DNA of 64,000 nt, taken from NCBI GenBank assembly GCA_022241475.1, contig JAKOMT010000002.1, forward strand, positions 65,694 to 129,693, read 5' to 3'. Positions 18,462 to 27,118 of the stretch are shown one piece after another. The stretch is from Microvirga sp. GTDB lineage: Bacteria > Pseudomonadota > Alphaproteobacteria > Rhizobiales > Beijerinckiaceae. Both the position numbers and the translations under genes were made by a program. Numbering within the stretch: position 1 is the first letter of the stretch; each line of letters opens with the position of its first letter. The notes beneath the pieces were generated by a model. The model saw only the letters and a list, made by a program, of their open reading frames with translations, searched no databases and had not been told where the DNA came from.

Positions 18462-19836
18462 ACTTCTCTCGATATTTCTGGACGATCCGCAACGCAACGA
18501 CGTTGAGCCCCAGCGTCGCGACGAAGAGCGTGAGGCCGAGACCGAAAGCGGCGAGCGTCTTCGGATTGTCGAAGGCGGTGTCGCCGATGAGCAACGTGAC
18601 GATCTGGACGGTGATCGTCGTGACCGAGTCGAGCGGGTTGAAGTGCAACGAAGCGATGAGGCCGGCCGCCATCAGGACGATCATCGTCTCGCCGATGGCG
18701 CGGCTCACGGCGAGCAGGATGCCGCCGGCGATGCCGGGCAGAGCCGCCGGGAGAAGCACCTTCGTGATCGTCTCGCCCTTGGTCGCGCCCATCGCGAGCG
18801 ACCCGTCGCGCATGCTGCGCGGCACGGCGTTCAACGCGTCGTCGGTCATGGACGAGATGAACGGGATGATCATGATCCCCATCACGCCGCCGGCGACCAG
18901 CGCCGTGTTCGGCGCGACCGGGATCCCGACGGCGGCGCCCGCCGCTCTCACCGCCGGCGCGACGACGAGCACCGCGAAGAAGCCGTATACGACGGTGGGG
19001 ATGCCGGCGAGAATCTCCATCAGCGGCTTGACGATGGATCGGACCCGCCGGCTCGCGAACTCGGTCAGGTAGATGGCGGAGAACAGCCCGATGGGGATCG
19101 CGACGGCCATCGCGATGGTCGCGATCAGGATCGTGCCGACGAAGACGGGAACCGCGCCGAACGCCCCGGCGCCGGCGACCTGATCCGGGCGGATCGCGAT
19201 TTGCGGCTCCCAGTTGAGCCCGAACAGAAACTCGGTGATCGGAACGAGCTGGAAGAACAGCCAGGATTCGTAGACGAGCGCTCCGATGATTCCCACAGTC
19301 GTCAGGATCGCGACGATGGAAGAGACGATCATGCCGATGCTGATGAAACGTTCGAAACCCTGCCGAGCCCGAAAGCTCGGAGCGAGGCGCGCGCGCGCCA
19401 GAAAAAGCGCGCCGATGGCGAGAGAGGCGGCCACGGCCACCATCGCCCAGCGGGCGATGTCGCGCCAGGCGGCGTAGCGCTCCGCGGCGGCGAGAATCTC
19501 CTGCGATGGCTGACCAAATGCGAGGCCGGCGGCGGCGTTCTTGATTTCGGAGAGTATGAGTTGCAATTGCGCCGGCGACGCGCCGTCCGTCAGCGTGTCG
19601 GGCAGGCTCGCGAGCACGAGCCGTTCGACGACGGCGCCCTGCAGGCCGAGCCAGAGGACGACGAGCACGAGGGCGGGAACGCCGACCCAGATCGCCACGA
19701 ATGCGCCATGGTAGATCGGCCGGGAATGCACCGTCGCGTCCGGTCCCGCAAGGACGAACTTCCTCCCCTGCGCCTGCCCGACGAAATAGGCGACGAGCGA
19801 CAGGGCGATGATGACGAGAACAAGGTTTCCGGCCAT
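18454..19836 (-). CDS. pstC: phosphate ABC transporter permease PstC
   Basis: 460 aa, ATG 19836. The C-terminal 260 residues are the PstC permease domain (FASRRVRSIVKPLMEILAGI; RDGSLAMGATKGETITKVLL). The first 200 residues carry additional membrane helices and a periplasmic stretch, as in the long alphaproteobacterial PstC type. It lies 97 nt downstream of pstS, separated by a stem-loop, and overlaps pstA. Confidence 0.95.
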   Translation of the reverse strand: MAGNLVLVIIALSLVAYFVGQAQGRKFVLAGPDATVHSRPIYHGAFVAIWVGVPALVLVVLWLGLQGAVVERLVLASLPDTLTDGASPAQLQLILSEIKNAAAGLAFGQPSQEILAAAERYAAWRDIARWAMVAVAASLAIGALFLARARLAPSFRARQGFERFISIGMIVSSIVAILTTVGIIGALVYESWLFFQLVPITEFLFGLNWEPQIAIRPDQVAGAGAFGAVPVFVGTILIATIAMAVAIPIGLFSAIYLTEFASRRVRSIVKPLMEILAGIPTVVYGFFAVLVVAPAVRAAGAAVGIPVAPNTALVAGGVMGIMIIPFISSMTDDALNAVPRSMRDGSLAMGATKGETITKVLLPAALPGIAGGILLAVSRAIGETMIVLMAAGLIASLHFNPLDSVTTITVQIVTLLIGDTAFDNPKTLAAFGLGLTLFVATLGLNVVALRIVQKYREKYD

Positions 19837-19884
19837 ACCGATACCGTCCGGTTGAAGACGCGCGCGCCGATCGAAAATGACGAT

Positions 19885-19913
19885 GGGTCGCGGCGACGAA
19901 GCCGCCGCGACCC
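19885..19913 (-). terminator. stem-loop between pstS and pstC
   Basis: A 10-bp perfect stem (19885-19894 with 19904-19913, 9-nt loop) 20 nt after the pstS stop, followed on the minus strand by a weak T-rich stretch (CATTTTCG). Likely an attenuator or 3' stabiliser for pstS mRNA. Confidence 0.6.
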
Positions 19914-19933
19914 AGATTTGGAGGGTCTATACC

Positions 19934-20986
19934 TCAGCTGCCGTAGCGTGTGAACGGGGCGCCGTTGACGACCGCGTCACGGACCTCGTCGCGGCGCGCC
20001 TCGGGGAGCGGGACCATGCCGCGCTCGGCGAGCAGGCCGCCCGTGCCCATCACGTCCTCGCTCGTGTAGAGCTCGACGAACTCCTGCAAGCCGGGGATCA
20101 CGCCGCGATGCGCGTTCTTGATGTAGAAGAACAGCGGACGCGAGATCGGGAACGAACCGTCGGCGATCGTGTCGAAGCTCGGCTCGACGCCGTTGACCGC
20201 GACGGCCTTGAGCGTGTCCTGGTTCTCATAGAGGAACGAGTAGCCGAAGATGCCGAGGGCGTTCGGGTCCTGCTGAAGGCGCTGAACGATCAGGTTGTCG
20301 TTCTCGCCCGCCTCGATGAAGGGGCCGTCCTGACGCATGCGCGAGCAGACTTCGTTCCAGCGGTCCTCATTGGAGTCTTCGAGAGCCGCGATCGTCTCGA
20401 ACTCGTTGCAGCCGTCGTGCATCACGAGCTCGACGAAGGCGTCGCGGGTGCCCGAGGTCGGCGGCGGACCGACGACGACGATCTCCATGTCCGGGAGCGA
20501 GGCGTCGATCTGGTTCCAGCGGGTGTAGGGATTGGCGACGATCTGGCCGTCGACCTCGACCTCGGAGGCGAGCGCCTGGAAGATCTGCGCCTCGGTGAGC
20601 GAAATGTCCGCGCCGTTCACGGAGACGGCGATCGACAGACCGTCGGAGCCGATCAGCACCTCGGTGATGTCGGTGACGCCATTCGACTTGCACAGCTCCC
20701 ACTCGGAGGCCGTCATGGCGCGCGAGGCGCCCGTGATGTCCGCCGTCTGGGGGCCGACGCCCTGGCAGAAGATCTGCATGCCGCCGCCGGTGCCGGTCGA
20801 CTCGACGATCGGCGCCGGGCTGCCGGTCTCCGCGGCGTACTCCTCGGAGGCGGCCTGGGAATAGGGGAACACCGTCGACGAACCGACGACGCGGATCTGC
20901 TCGCGGGACTGGGCGTTGGCCGCGCCGGCGACGAGGACGCCGGCGGCCGCAATGGCGAGCGCGCTGGTGAGCGATGTGAATTTCAC
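19934..20986 (-). CDS. pstS: phosphate ABC transporter substrate-binding protein PstS
   Basis: 350 aa from a GTG start at 20986 with AGGAGAAG upstream. Signal peptide residues 1-26 (AGAANAQS). The phosphate-site motifs VVGSSTVFPYSQ, ESTGTGGGMQIFC and ITGASRAM are clear. It delivers inorganic phosphate to PstCAB. First gene of the pst operon, directly downstream of a Pho box about 80 nt before the start. Confidence 0.97.
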   Translation of the reverse strand: MKFTSLTSALAIAAAGVLVAGAANAQSREQIRVVGSSTVFPYSQAASEEYAAETGSPAPIVESTGTGGGMQIFCQGVGPQTADITGASRAMTASEWELCKSNGVTDITEVLIGSDGLSIAVSVNGADISLTEAQIFQALASEVEVDGQIVANPYTRWNQIDASLPDMEIVVVGPPPTSGTRDAFVELVMHDGCNEFETIAALEDSNEDRWNEVCSRMRQDGPFIEAGENDNLIVQRLQQDPNALGIFGYSFLYENQDTLKAVAVNGVEPSFDTIADGSFPISRPLFFYIKNAHRGVIPGLQEFVELYTSEDVMGTGGLLAERGMVPLPEARRDEVRDAVVNGAPFTRYGS

Positions 20987-21065
20987 GGGTCTTCTCCTTC
21001 TGGGGATCCTTGCCGCTCCGGTCACGTCTGCGATCTGAAGCGATGACCATCGGATAGCCTCATCG

Positions 21066-21084
21066 GGTGACAGTTACATGACAT
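21066..21084 (-). promoter_or_regulatory. Pho box upstream of pstS
   Basis: On the minus strand the site reads ATGTCATGTAACTGTCACC: two TGTCA(T/C) repeats 11 bp apart, the PhoB binding layout. It is about 80 nt upstream of the pstS start and predicts induction of pstSCAB under phosphate limitation. Confidence 0.88.
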
Positions 21085-21205
21085 TCGCAATCAAAGGCCC
21101 TGTGGAGCGCATGGCTCGACCGGAGTCGCGTCTTCGCGACGCGGGACGCCGCCGGCCGACCGCACGGCGACGCCTCCAGTCGGTCTGCGACGACGCCTCG
21201 CGAGG

Positions 21206-21220
21206 GAGAACGACGTTCTC
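21206..21220. promoter_or_regulatory. 15-bp palindrome upstream of the sulfate operon
   Basis: GAGAACG-A-CGTTCTC, perfect 7-bp arms, followed by TTTTGGG. It lies 185 nt upstream of cysA in the divergent pstS/cysA region and could be an operator for the sulfate operon. No regulator is assigned. Confidence 0.45.
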
Positions 21221-21295
21221 TTTTGGGCTTGGAGAACGAAAGCCGCCGCCCGGACGGAACTGGTAGCAATACCGCCGCAGAGAGAGGGCACGGCC

Positions 21296-21400
21296 ATGAC
21301 GCGGACGCATCTCGTATCGGGACTTGACGGCTCGCCGGCTTCGGACGCGCGCTCGCCCGGCGTCACGCCCTCAGCGTTCGCCGGCCCGGTCCGGGAGTGA
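21296..21400 (+). CDS. possible 34-aa leader peptide upstream of cysA
   Basis: An ATG at 21296 preceded by AGAGAGAGGGC opens a 34-codon frame (MTRTHLVSGLDGS...) ending in TGA at 21398-21400, 4 nt before the cysA start. The ribosome site and tight spacing are consistent with a translated leader coupled to cysA, but the peptide has no Cys or Met run and no family that I recognise. It could be a chance frame. Confidence 0.3.
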   Translation: MTRTHLVSGLDGSPASDARSPGVTPSAFAGPVRE

Positions 21401-21404
21401 CGCA

Positions 21405-22517
21405 ATGGCGATCGAGATTTCGGGAATCACCAAGCGCTTCGGCCAGACGGCCGTTCTTCACGGGATCGATCTCGGCGTCGAGAGGGGCGAGTTGATCGCG
21501 CTGCTCGGCCCCTCGGGCTCGGGCAAGACGACGCTTCTGAAGGTCATCGCAGGGCTGGTCTGGCCCGACGCGGGGCGGCTCGTGGTCGACGGCGCCGACT
21601 GGCTTGCGCTGGGCGCCAGGGAGCGCCGAATCGGGCTCGTCTTCCAGCACTACGCGCTCTTCCCGCACATGCGGGTGCGCGAGAACATCGCGTTCGGTCT
21701 GCGCGTGCGGCCGCGGCGAGAGCGGCCCGCGAACGACGCCATCGAGAGACGGGTCGCGGAGTTGATGGACTTCCTGCAGATCCGAGAACTGGCCGACCGC
21801 TATCCCGCGCAGCTGTCCGGCGGGCAGCGCCAGCGCGTGGCGCTCGGGCGGGCGCTGGCGATCGATCCGAAGGTCCTGCTCCTCGACGAGCCGTTCGGCG
21901 CCCTCGACGCGTCGATCCGGCGCGACTTGCGGCGATGGCTGCGCGGGGTCCACGACGCGACGGGCTCCACAACGATCTTCGTCACCCACGATCAGGAGGA
22001 GGCCTTCGAACTCGCCGATCGCGTCGTCGTCATGGGCGATGGCCGGATCGAACAGATCGGCCACGCCGACGAGATCCACGACCATCCCGCCACGCCCTTC
22101 GTGGCTCGCTTCATGGGCGCGACCGTGGAGTTGCCCGTTCGTCTGCATGCCGGTCGGGCGGAGGGCTCCGGACTCGACCTGGCGCCCCTCGCGCGGCGCG
22201 CGCTGCCCGACGGCGAGGCCCGTCTGTTCGTGCGCCCTAGCGACGTTTCCCCCGTCCCCGACGCCGGCGGCCCCTGGCGCGTCGCGAGCCGCGCCAGCAA
22301 CGGAGCGCATCTGCGGCTTCTGATCCGCCATCCCGAACTGGGCGACGTCGAGGCCGATGTTTCGCGTCGCGACGCCCACGCGGCCGAGGCGCCCGTCGTC
22401 GACAGCCGCGTCCGCCTCCGGATCGAGGCCGGCGCCCTCTTCCCCGCGTTACGGCGCGCGACCGCGACGCCCGCGCCCGTCGTCACCTCCCCTCTACGCC
22501 TGGAGACAACCCGATGA
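21405..22517 (+). CDS. cysA: sulfate/thiosulfate ABC transporter ATP-binding protein CysA
   Basis: 370 aa from ATG 21405 (GGGAG upstream). Walker A GPSGSGKTT near residue 36, signature LSGGQRQR, Walker [15 protein letters not shown] and [14 protein letters not shown]; the C-terminal 110 residues are the TOBE-like regulatory part, consistent with CysA. It powers sulfate import through CysT and CysW. The gene order cysA-sbp-cysT-cysW is unusual, since cysA is normally last. Its stop overlaps the sbp start (ATGA at 22514-22517). Confidence 0.93.
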   Translation: MAIEISGITKRFGQTAVLHGIDLGVERGELIALLGPSGSGKTTLLKVIAGLVWPDAGRLVVDGADWLALGARERRIGLVFQHYALFPHMRVRENIAFGLRVRPRRERPANDAIERRVAELMDFLQIRELADRYPAQLSGGQRQRVALGRALAIDPKVLLLDEPFGALDASIRRDLRRWLRGVHDATGSTTIFVTHDQEEAFELADRVVVMGDGRIEQIGHADEIHDHPATPFVARFMGATVELPVRLHAGRAEGSGLDLAPLARRALPDGEARLFVRPSDVSPVPDAGGPWRVASRASNGAHLRLLIRHPELGDVEADVSRRDAHAAEAPVVDSRVRLRIEAGALFPALRRATATPAPVVTSPLRLETTR

Positions 22518-23512
22518 AACTCACTTCTCTCAAGATCGCAGCCGTCGCCCTCGCGCTCGGCGCCGTTCCCGCGGCCGCTCAGGACCGTCTCCTGAACGTC
22601 AGCTATGACATCGCCCGAGAACTCTTCGAGGCGCTGAACCCAGCCTTCGCCGCGCATTGGGAGGCGACGACCGGCCGGACCGTCACGATCGACCAAAGCC
22701 ACGGCGGCTCTTCGCGCCAGGCGCGGGCCATCATCGAGGGGCTGAACGCCGATGTCGTGACGTTCAACCAGGAGACCGACGTCGACGTTCTCGCCGAGAA
22801 CGGCCTGCTTCCCGCGAACTGGCGGGAACTCCTCCCGAACGGCGCGTCGCCGTATTACTCGCTGCCGGCGTTCCTCGTGCGCGCGGGCAACCCGAAGAAC
22901 GTCCGCGACTGGGACGATCTCGCCCGCGAGGACGTGGCGCCGATCTTCCCCAACCCGAAAACCAGCGGCAACGCGCGCTACACGTATCTCGCGGCCTACG
23001 CCTTCGAACTCGGTCGAAGCGGCGGCTCCTCCGACGCGGCGCAGGATTTCGTCCGCGCGATCCTGTCGTCGGTTCCCGTCTTCGACACCGGCGGACGGGC
23101 GGCCACGCAGACCTTCGCCGAGCGCGACATCGGAGACGTTCTGGTGACCTTCGAAGCGGAGACCGGCGGAATAGCCGGCGAATACGCGGCCCGGGGTTTC
23201 GAGCGGGTGACCCCGTCGCAGAGTCTGTTCGCCGCCTTCCCCGTCGCCGTCGTGGCGGCCAACGCGGAGCGCAACGGCACGACCGAAGTCGCGACCGCCT
23301 ATCTCGAGTGGCTGTACTCGTCCGACGCCCAGCGCATCCTCGCCGAGCACTTCTATCGCGTGACCGACGAGGCCGTCGCAGCCGAGTTCGCGCAGAGCCT
23401 GCCGGACGTCGAACTCGTCACCGTCGACGGCGTCTTCGGGGGCTGGGACGCCATCCGGACCGAGCATCTCGCCGAGGGCGCGATCCTCGATCAGGTCTTC
23501 GTCAATCAGTGA
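22514..23512 (+). CDS. sbp: sulfate-binding periplasmic protein Sbp
   Basis: 332 aa with a signal peptide ending VPAAAQD at about residue 23. The family signatures are present: LLNVSYDIARELFEALN, the sulfate-binding QSHGGSSRQAR and FPNPKTSGNARYTYLAAYAF (part of it). It binds sulfate for the CysTW channel. It overlaps cysA by 4 nt and precedes cysT by 7 nt. A second paralogue with a long N-terminal extension lies at 27119-28273. Confidence 0.96.
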   Translation: MKLTSLKIAAVALALGAVPAAAQDRLLNVSYDIARELFEALNPAFAAHWEATTGRTVTIDQSHGGSSRQARAIIEGLNADVVTFNQETDVDVLAENGLLPANWRELLPNGASPYYSLPAFLVRAGNPKNVRDWDDLAREDVAPIFPNPKTSGNARYTYLAAYAFELGRSGGSSDAAQDFVRAILSSVPVFDTGGRAATQTFAERDIGDVLVTFEAETGGIAGEYAARGFERVTPSQSLFAAFPVAVVAANAERNGTTEVATAYLEWLYSSDAQRILAEHFYRVTDEAVAAEFAQSLPDVELVTVDGVFGGWDAIRTEHLAEGAILDQVFVNQ

Positions 23513-23519
23513 TCGGTCG

Positions 23520-24368
23520 ATGCCCGTCGCTCCGCCGCCCATTCGCGCGAAACGCGTCCTGCCGGGGTTCACGTTGAGCCTCGGCGCGACGCTGCTGTTT
23601 CTCACGCTGATCGTCCTGATCCCCGTGCTGGCGCTGATTCTGAAGGGCGCCGAGATCGGTCCGGTCCGCTTCTGGAGCATCGTCTCATCGCCACGCGCGG
23701 TGGCGGCGTTTCAGATCACGATAACGGCGGCGGTCGTCGCCACCGTGTTCAATGCGCTCTACGGGCTTTTGATGGCCTGGGTGCTCGTTCGCTACGAATT
23801 CCCCGGAAAAGTCATCCTCGACGCGCTGATGGACGTGCCGTTCGCCCTGCCGACCGCGGTGGCCGGCCTGTCGCTGACGGCGCTGTTTTCGGCGAACGGC
23901 TGGTTCGGCCCTGCGCTGCACGGAGCAGGTTTTCAGGTCGTCTACACGATCTGGGGCATCGCCCTCGCCATGGCCTTCACATCGGCGCCGTTCGTCGTGC
24001 GCACGGTCCAGCCGGTGCTTGAGGATCTCGATCCCTCGCTGGAGCAGGCCGCCGAGACGCTCGGCGCCCGGCCGTGGACGATCTTCACGCGCGTCGTGTT
24101 TCCCGCGATCCTGCCGGCCTGGCTGGCGGGCTGCACGACAGCGTTCGCCCGCAGCCTCGGCGAATTCGGCGCGATCGTGTTCATCGCCGGCAACCTGCCC
24201 TTCCGCACCGAGATCGCGGCGCTTCTCGCGTTCATCCGCCTCGAGGAATTCGACTACAACGGCGCAGCCGCCATCGCGCTCGTTCTGCTGGCCTTCGCCC
24301 TGACGCTGCTTCTGGCCTCGAACCTGTTGCAGGTCTGGGCCTCCCGATATCGCGAGGCCTCCCGATGA
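23520..24368 (+). CDS. cysT: sulfate ABC transporter permease CysT
   Basis: 282 aa, six membrane segments, RVLPGFTLSLGATLLFLTLI at the N-terminus and the EAA loop EDLDPSLEQAAETLGARPWT near residue 170. With CysW it forms the membrane channel for sulfate and thiosulfate. It overlaps cysW by 4 nt (ATGA). It is the intact counterpart of the truncated cysT half found at 26884-27115. Confidence 0.95.
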   Translation: MPVAPPPIRAKRVLPGFTLSLGATLLFLTLIVLIPVLALILKGAEIGPVRFWSIVSSPRAVAAFQITITAAVVATVFNALYGLLMAWVLVRYEFPGKVILDALMDVPFALPTAVAGLSLTALFSANGWFGPALHGAGFQVVYTIWGIALAMAFTSAPFVVRTVQPVLEDLDPSLEQAAETLGARPWTIFTRVVFPAILPAWLAGCTTAFARSLGEFGAIVFIAGNLPFRTEIAALLAFIRLEEFDYNGAAAIALVLLAFALTLLLASNLLQVWASRYREASR

Positions 24369-25192
24369 CCGCCGTCGCGTATTCCCAAGCGCAGGTCGCA
24401 GGCCGCACGACGCGACATGCGTTGATCGGACTGGCGGTCGGGCTGACGCTCCTGTTCATCCTCGCGCCGCTCGTCTTCATCTTCGCCCGCGCCCTGTCGC
24501 GCGGGTGGGAGGCTTATGTCGCCAATATCCTGCATCCGACGACCCTCCACGCGATCTGGCTCACGACGATCACGGCGGTCATCGTGGTCCCGGTGAACGT
24601 CGCGTTCGGCGTCGCGGCCGCCTGGGCGGTGGCCAAGCATCAGTTCCCGGGACGGAGCCTTCTGGTGACGGTCATCGAGGTTCCCTTCTCGATCTCGCCG
24701 ATCATCGCCGGCATCTGCTACCTGCTGCTCTACGGTCGGCAGGGATTGCTCGGGCCTTGGCTTCAGGCGAACGATCTGCAGGTGATGTTCGCGCTTCCCG
24801 GAATCGTGCTGGTCACCTTGTTCGTGACGGCTCCCTTCGTCGCCCGCGAGGTGCTACCATTGATGCAGGCGCAAGGCGACGAGCAGGAACAGGCCGCCGT
24901 CACCCTGGGCGCCAGCGGATGGCAGGTTTTCACCCGCGTGACCCTGCCCAACATCAAGTGGGCGCTGCTCTACGGCGCGGTTCTGTGCACCGCGCGGGCG
25001 GTGGGCGAATTCGGCGCCGTTTCGGTCGTGTCGGGCAATATCCGCGGTCAGACCAATACGCTGCCGCTGCACGTGGAATTGCTCTTCAACGACCTGAACG
25101 CGGTGGGCGCGTTCGCCGCCGCGTCCACGCTCACGATCATCGCCGTCGTCGCGCTCGTTGTGAAGGCGATCCTGGAGAGCCGGAAATACTGA
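24365..25192 (+). CDS. cysW: sulfate ABC transporter permease CysW
   Basis: 275 aa from ATG 24365. Six membrane segments; the EAA loop reads QGDEQEQAAVTLGASGWQVF, and the FGAVSVVSGNIRGQTNTLPL stretch is diagnostic of CysW. It closes the sulfate uptake genes; the peroxiredoxin gene follows after 13 nt and is probably cotranscribed. Confidence 0.95.
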   Translation: MTAVAYSQAQVAGRTTRHALIGLAVGLTLLFILAPLVFIFARALSRGWEAYVANILHPTTLHAIWLTTITAVIVVPVNVAFGVAAAWAVAKHQFPGRSLLVTVIEVPFSISPIIAGICYLLLYGRQGLLGPWLQANDLQVMFALPGIVLVTLFVTAPFVAREVLPLMQAQGDEQEQAAVTLGASGWQVFTRVTLPNIKWALLYGAVLCTARAVGEFGAVSVVSGNIRGQTNTLPLHVELLFNDLNAVGAFAAASTLTIIAVVALVVKAILESRKY

Positions 25193-25205
25193 ATGGAGAA
25201 ACCCA

Positions 25206-25862
25206 ATGGCCTTGCGCATCAACGACCTCGCCCCTGATTTCGAGGCGGACACCACCGAAGGCCCGATCCGCTTCCACGAGTGGATCGGCGACGGCTACGC
25301 AGTGCTCTTCAGCCACCCCAAGGACTTCACGCCGGTCTGCACCACCGAGCTCGGCGTGATGGCCGGCCTCGCGCCCGAATTCGCCAAGCGCAACGCCAAA
25401 ATCATCGGCGTCTCGGTCGATCCGGTGGAGAGCCACCACAAGTGGAAGTTCGAAATCGAGACCGCCACCGGCCACGGCGTGCGTTATCCCATGATCGGCG
25501 ACCCGGAGATCAGGGTCGCAAAGCTCTACGACATGCTCCCGGCGTCGGTCGAAGGCACGTTCGAGGGCAGGACGCCCGCCGACAACGCCACCGTGCGCAC
25601 CGTGTTCATCATCGGACCGGACAAGCGGATCAAGCTCTCGCTCACCTATCCGATGACGACGGGGCGCAATTTCGACGAGATCCTGCGGGCGCTCGACTCG
25701 ATCCAGCTGACCGCGAGACATCAGGTCGCGACGCCCGCGAACTGGAAGCAGGGCGACGACGTCATCGTGACGGCCGCCGTGTCGGACGAGGACGCGACGG
25801 CGCGTTTCGGCGTCTTCCAGCGTGTGCTGCCCTATCTGCGCACGACGAAACAGCCGGGCTGA
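25206..25862 (+). CDS. 1-Cys peroxiredoxin (Prx6 type)
   Basis: 218 aa, AhpC/TSA fold with the peroxidatic site DFTPVCTTE (C45). There is no second conserved cysteine, and the long C-terminal domain (residues 160-218) fits the Prdx6/1-Cys subgroup. It reduces peroxides using an external thiol. Placed 13 nt after cysW with a start at 25206, it appears to be part of the sulfate operon, perhaps linking thiol-based oxidative defence to sulfur supply. Confidence 0.93.
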   Translation: MALRINDLAPDFEADTTEGPIRFHEWIGDGYAVLFSHPKDFTPVCTTELGVMAGLAPEFAKRNAKIIGVSVDPVESHHKWKFEIETATGHGVRYPMIGDPEIRVAKLYDMLPASVEGTFEGRTPADNATVRTVFIIGPDKRIKLSLTYPMTTGRNFDEILRALDSIQLTARHQVATPANWKQGDDVIVTAAVSDEDATARFGVFQRVLPYLRTTKQPG

Positions 25863-25883
25863 GCCGCGCAGCCCGCCTCGACG

Positions 25884-25919
25884 CTTCCCGGGCCTGCTCA
25901 CGAGGCGGGACCCGGGAGG
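25884..25919. terminator. inverted repeat between convergent peroxiredoxin and lrp genes
   Basis: CTTCCCGGG (25884-25892) can pair with CCCGGGAGG (25911-25919) with one G-U pair; the loop is 18 nt. There is no T-tract, so it is a weak candidate for the terminator of either gene. Confidence 0.35.
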
Positions 25920-25985
25920 ACACGCTCGGGACGATCGCGCTCCGACATCGAAGTGCCCGTGACCCGCCTGGAGGAACGACCGCGC

Positions 25986-26468
25986 TCAAGGGTCGGTCGT
26001 ATTGATCGGCCACGCCGTATTCGCCTTCATGCGCTCCATCGAGAACTTCGACGTCACGTTGCGGCAGTGCACGCTTCGCGTCAGCTTGAGATAGAAGGCG
26101 TCGTAAGCCGCCATGTCGGAGACGGCGACCTTGAGCATGTAGTCGACGTCGCCGGCCATTCGGTGCACCTCGACGACTTCCGGCAATGAGTCGACGAAGG
26201 CGGCGAAGGCGTCGCGCCAGTCGGGCGTGTGGTCGGCCGCCTCGATCTCGACGAAAACGGTGAGGCCGAGCCCGATCATGGCCGGATCGACGATCGCGAC
26301 GCGCCCCGTGACGACCCGCGTCGCCTCGAGCTTCTGAACACGCTTCCAGCACGGCGTCTGCGACAGGCCGACGCGCTCGGCCAGTTGCGCGATCGGCAGC
26401 GTGACGTCGCGCATCAGTTCGTGGAGTATCTTCCGGTCGATCCGGTCGAGGGACGGGATGGGCGCCAT
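25986..26468 (-). CDS. Lrp/AsnC family transcriptional regulator
   Basis: 160 aa from ATG 26468 (a further upstream start at 26525 is possible). N-terminal helix-turn-helix IAQLAERVGLSQTPCWKRVQ (residues 26-45) and a C-terminal RAM/AsnC ligand-binding domain with EVHRMAGDVDYMLKVAV. Such regulators sense amino acids. It follows the decayed sulfate gene by 53 nt on the same strand; cysteine or a related sulfur amino acid is a possible effector, which is inference from position only. Confidence 0.92.
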   Translation of the reverse strand: MAPIPSLDRIDRKILHELMRDVTLPIAQLAERVGLSQTPCWKRVQKLEATRVVTGRVAIVDPAMIGLGLTVFVEIEAADHTPDWRDAFAAFVDSLPEVVEVHRMAGDVDYMLKVAVSDMAAYDAFYLKLTRSVHCRNVTSKFSMERMKANTAWPINTTDP

Positions 26469-26521
26469 AGAGGCCTCGTTCTTTTCGTTGTCCGCAGTGG
26501 CGCGAGCGCTGGAGACGCGGC

Positions 26522-27115
26522 TCACGCCGCGATGAACTCGCGCACGAAGGGCGTCTGCGGCCGCGAGCGAATGTCCTCGGGCCTGCCGACCTGCTCGATC
26601 CGGGCTATCGACATCACCACCACGAGATCGGCGAGCGTCATCGCCTCTTCCTGGTCATGCGTGACGAAGACGGTGGTCAAGCCGGTGGTGTCGTGGATAT
26701 CGCGCAGGCCTTGCCGGAGCTCCTTGCGGACCTTCGCGTCGAGCGCCCCGAACGGTTCGTCGAGCAGCAGCATGCGCGGCTCGATGGCGAGCGCGCGCGC
26801 CAGCGCGACCCGCTGGCGTTGCCCGCCGGAGAGCTGGCTCGGATACCGTTGCGCGATATCGGGCAACTGGATCAGCTCGAGGAGGTTGAACAAGGCGGCG
26901 TAGAGCGACGTCACGAACGACAGGGTCAGCGCGTTCCAGACGCGCCGCGTGTTCACGATCCGCCAAATTTCCGAGAAGCCGACATCGACGCCCCGCAACA
27001 GCAGGGCGGCGATGGGAATGATGACGACGATGGACAGCATCGTCATCATCACCCCGAAGGCGAGCCCGAACCCGGGCAACGCCGACGGTTGTCGCAAGAC
27101 GAGCGAGCGGATCAC
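26522..27115 (-). pseudogene. cysT'-'cysA deletion chimera (decayed second sulfate transporter)
   Basis: A 197-codon open frame from GTG 27115. Residues 1-77 are the N-terminus of a CysT permease ([20 protein letters not shown], compare PGFTLSLGATLL in intact CysT). From about residue 78 the sequence becomes the second half of a CysA ATPase ([48 protein letters not shown]). Everything between, including most of cysT, all of cysW and the Walker A part of cysA, is missing. The junction is near 26880-26890. The ATPase half cannot bind nucleotide without Walker A, so the product is probably non-functional although the frame is still open. Confidence 0.88.
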
Positions 27116-27118
27116 AGA

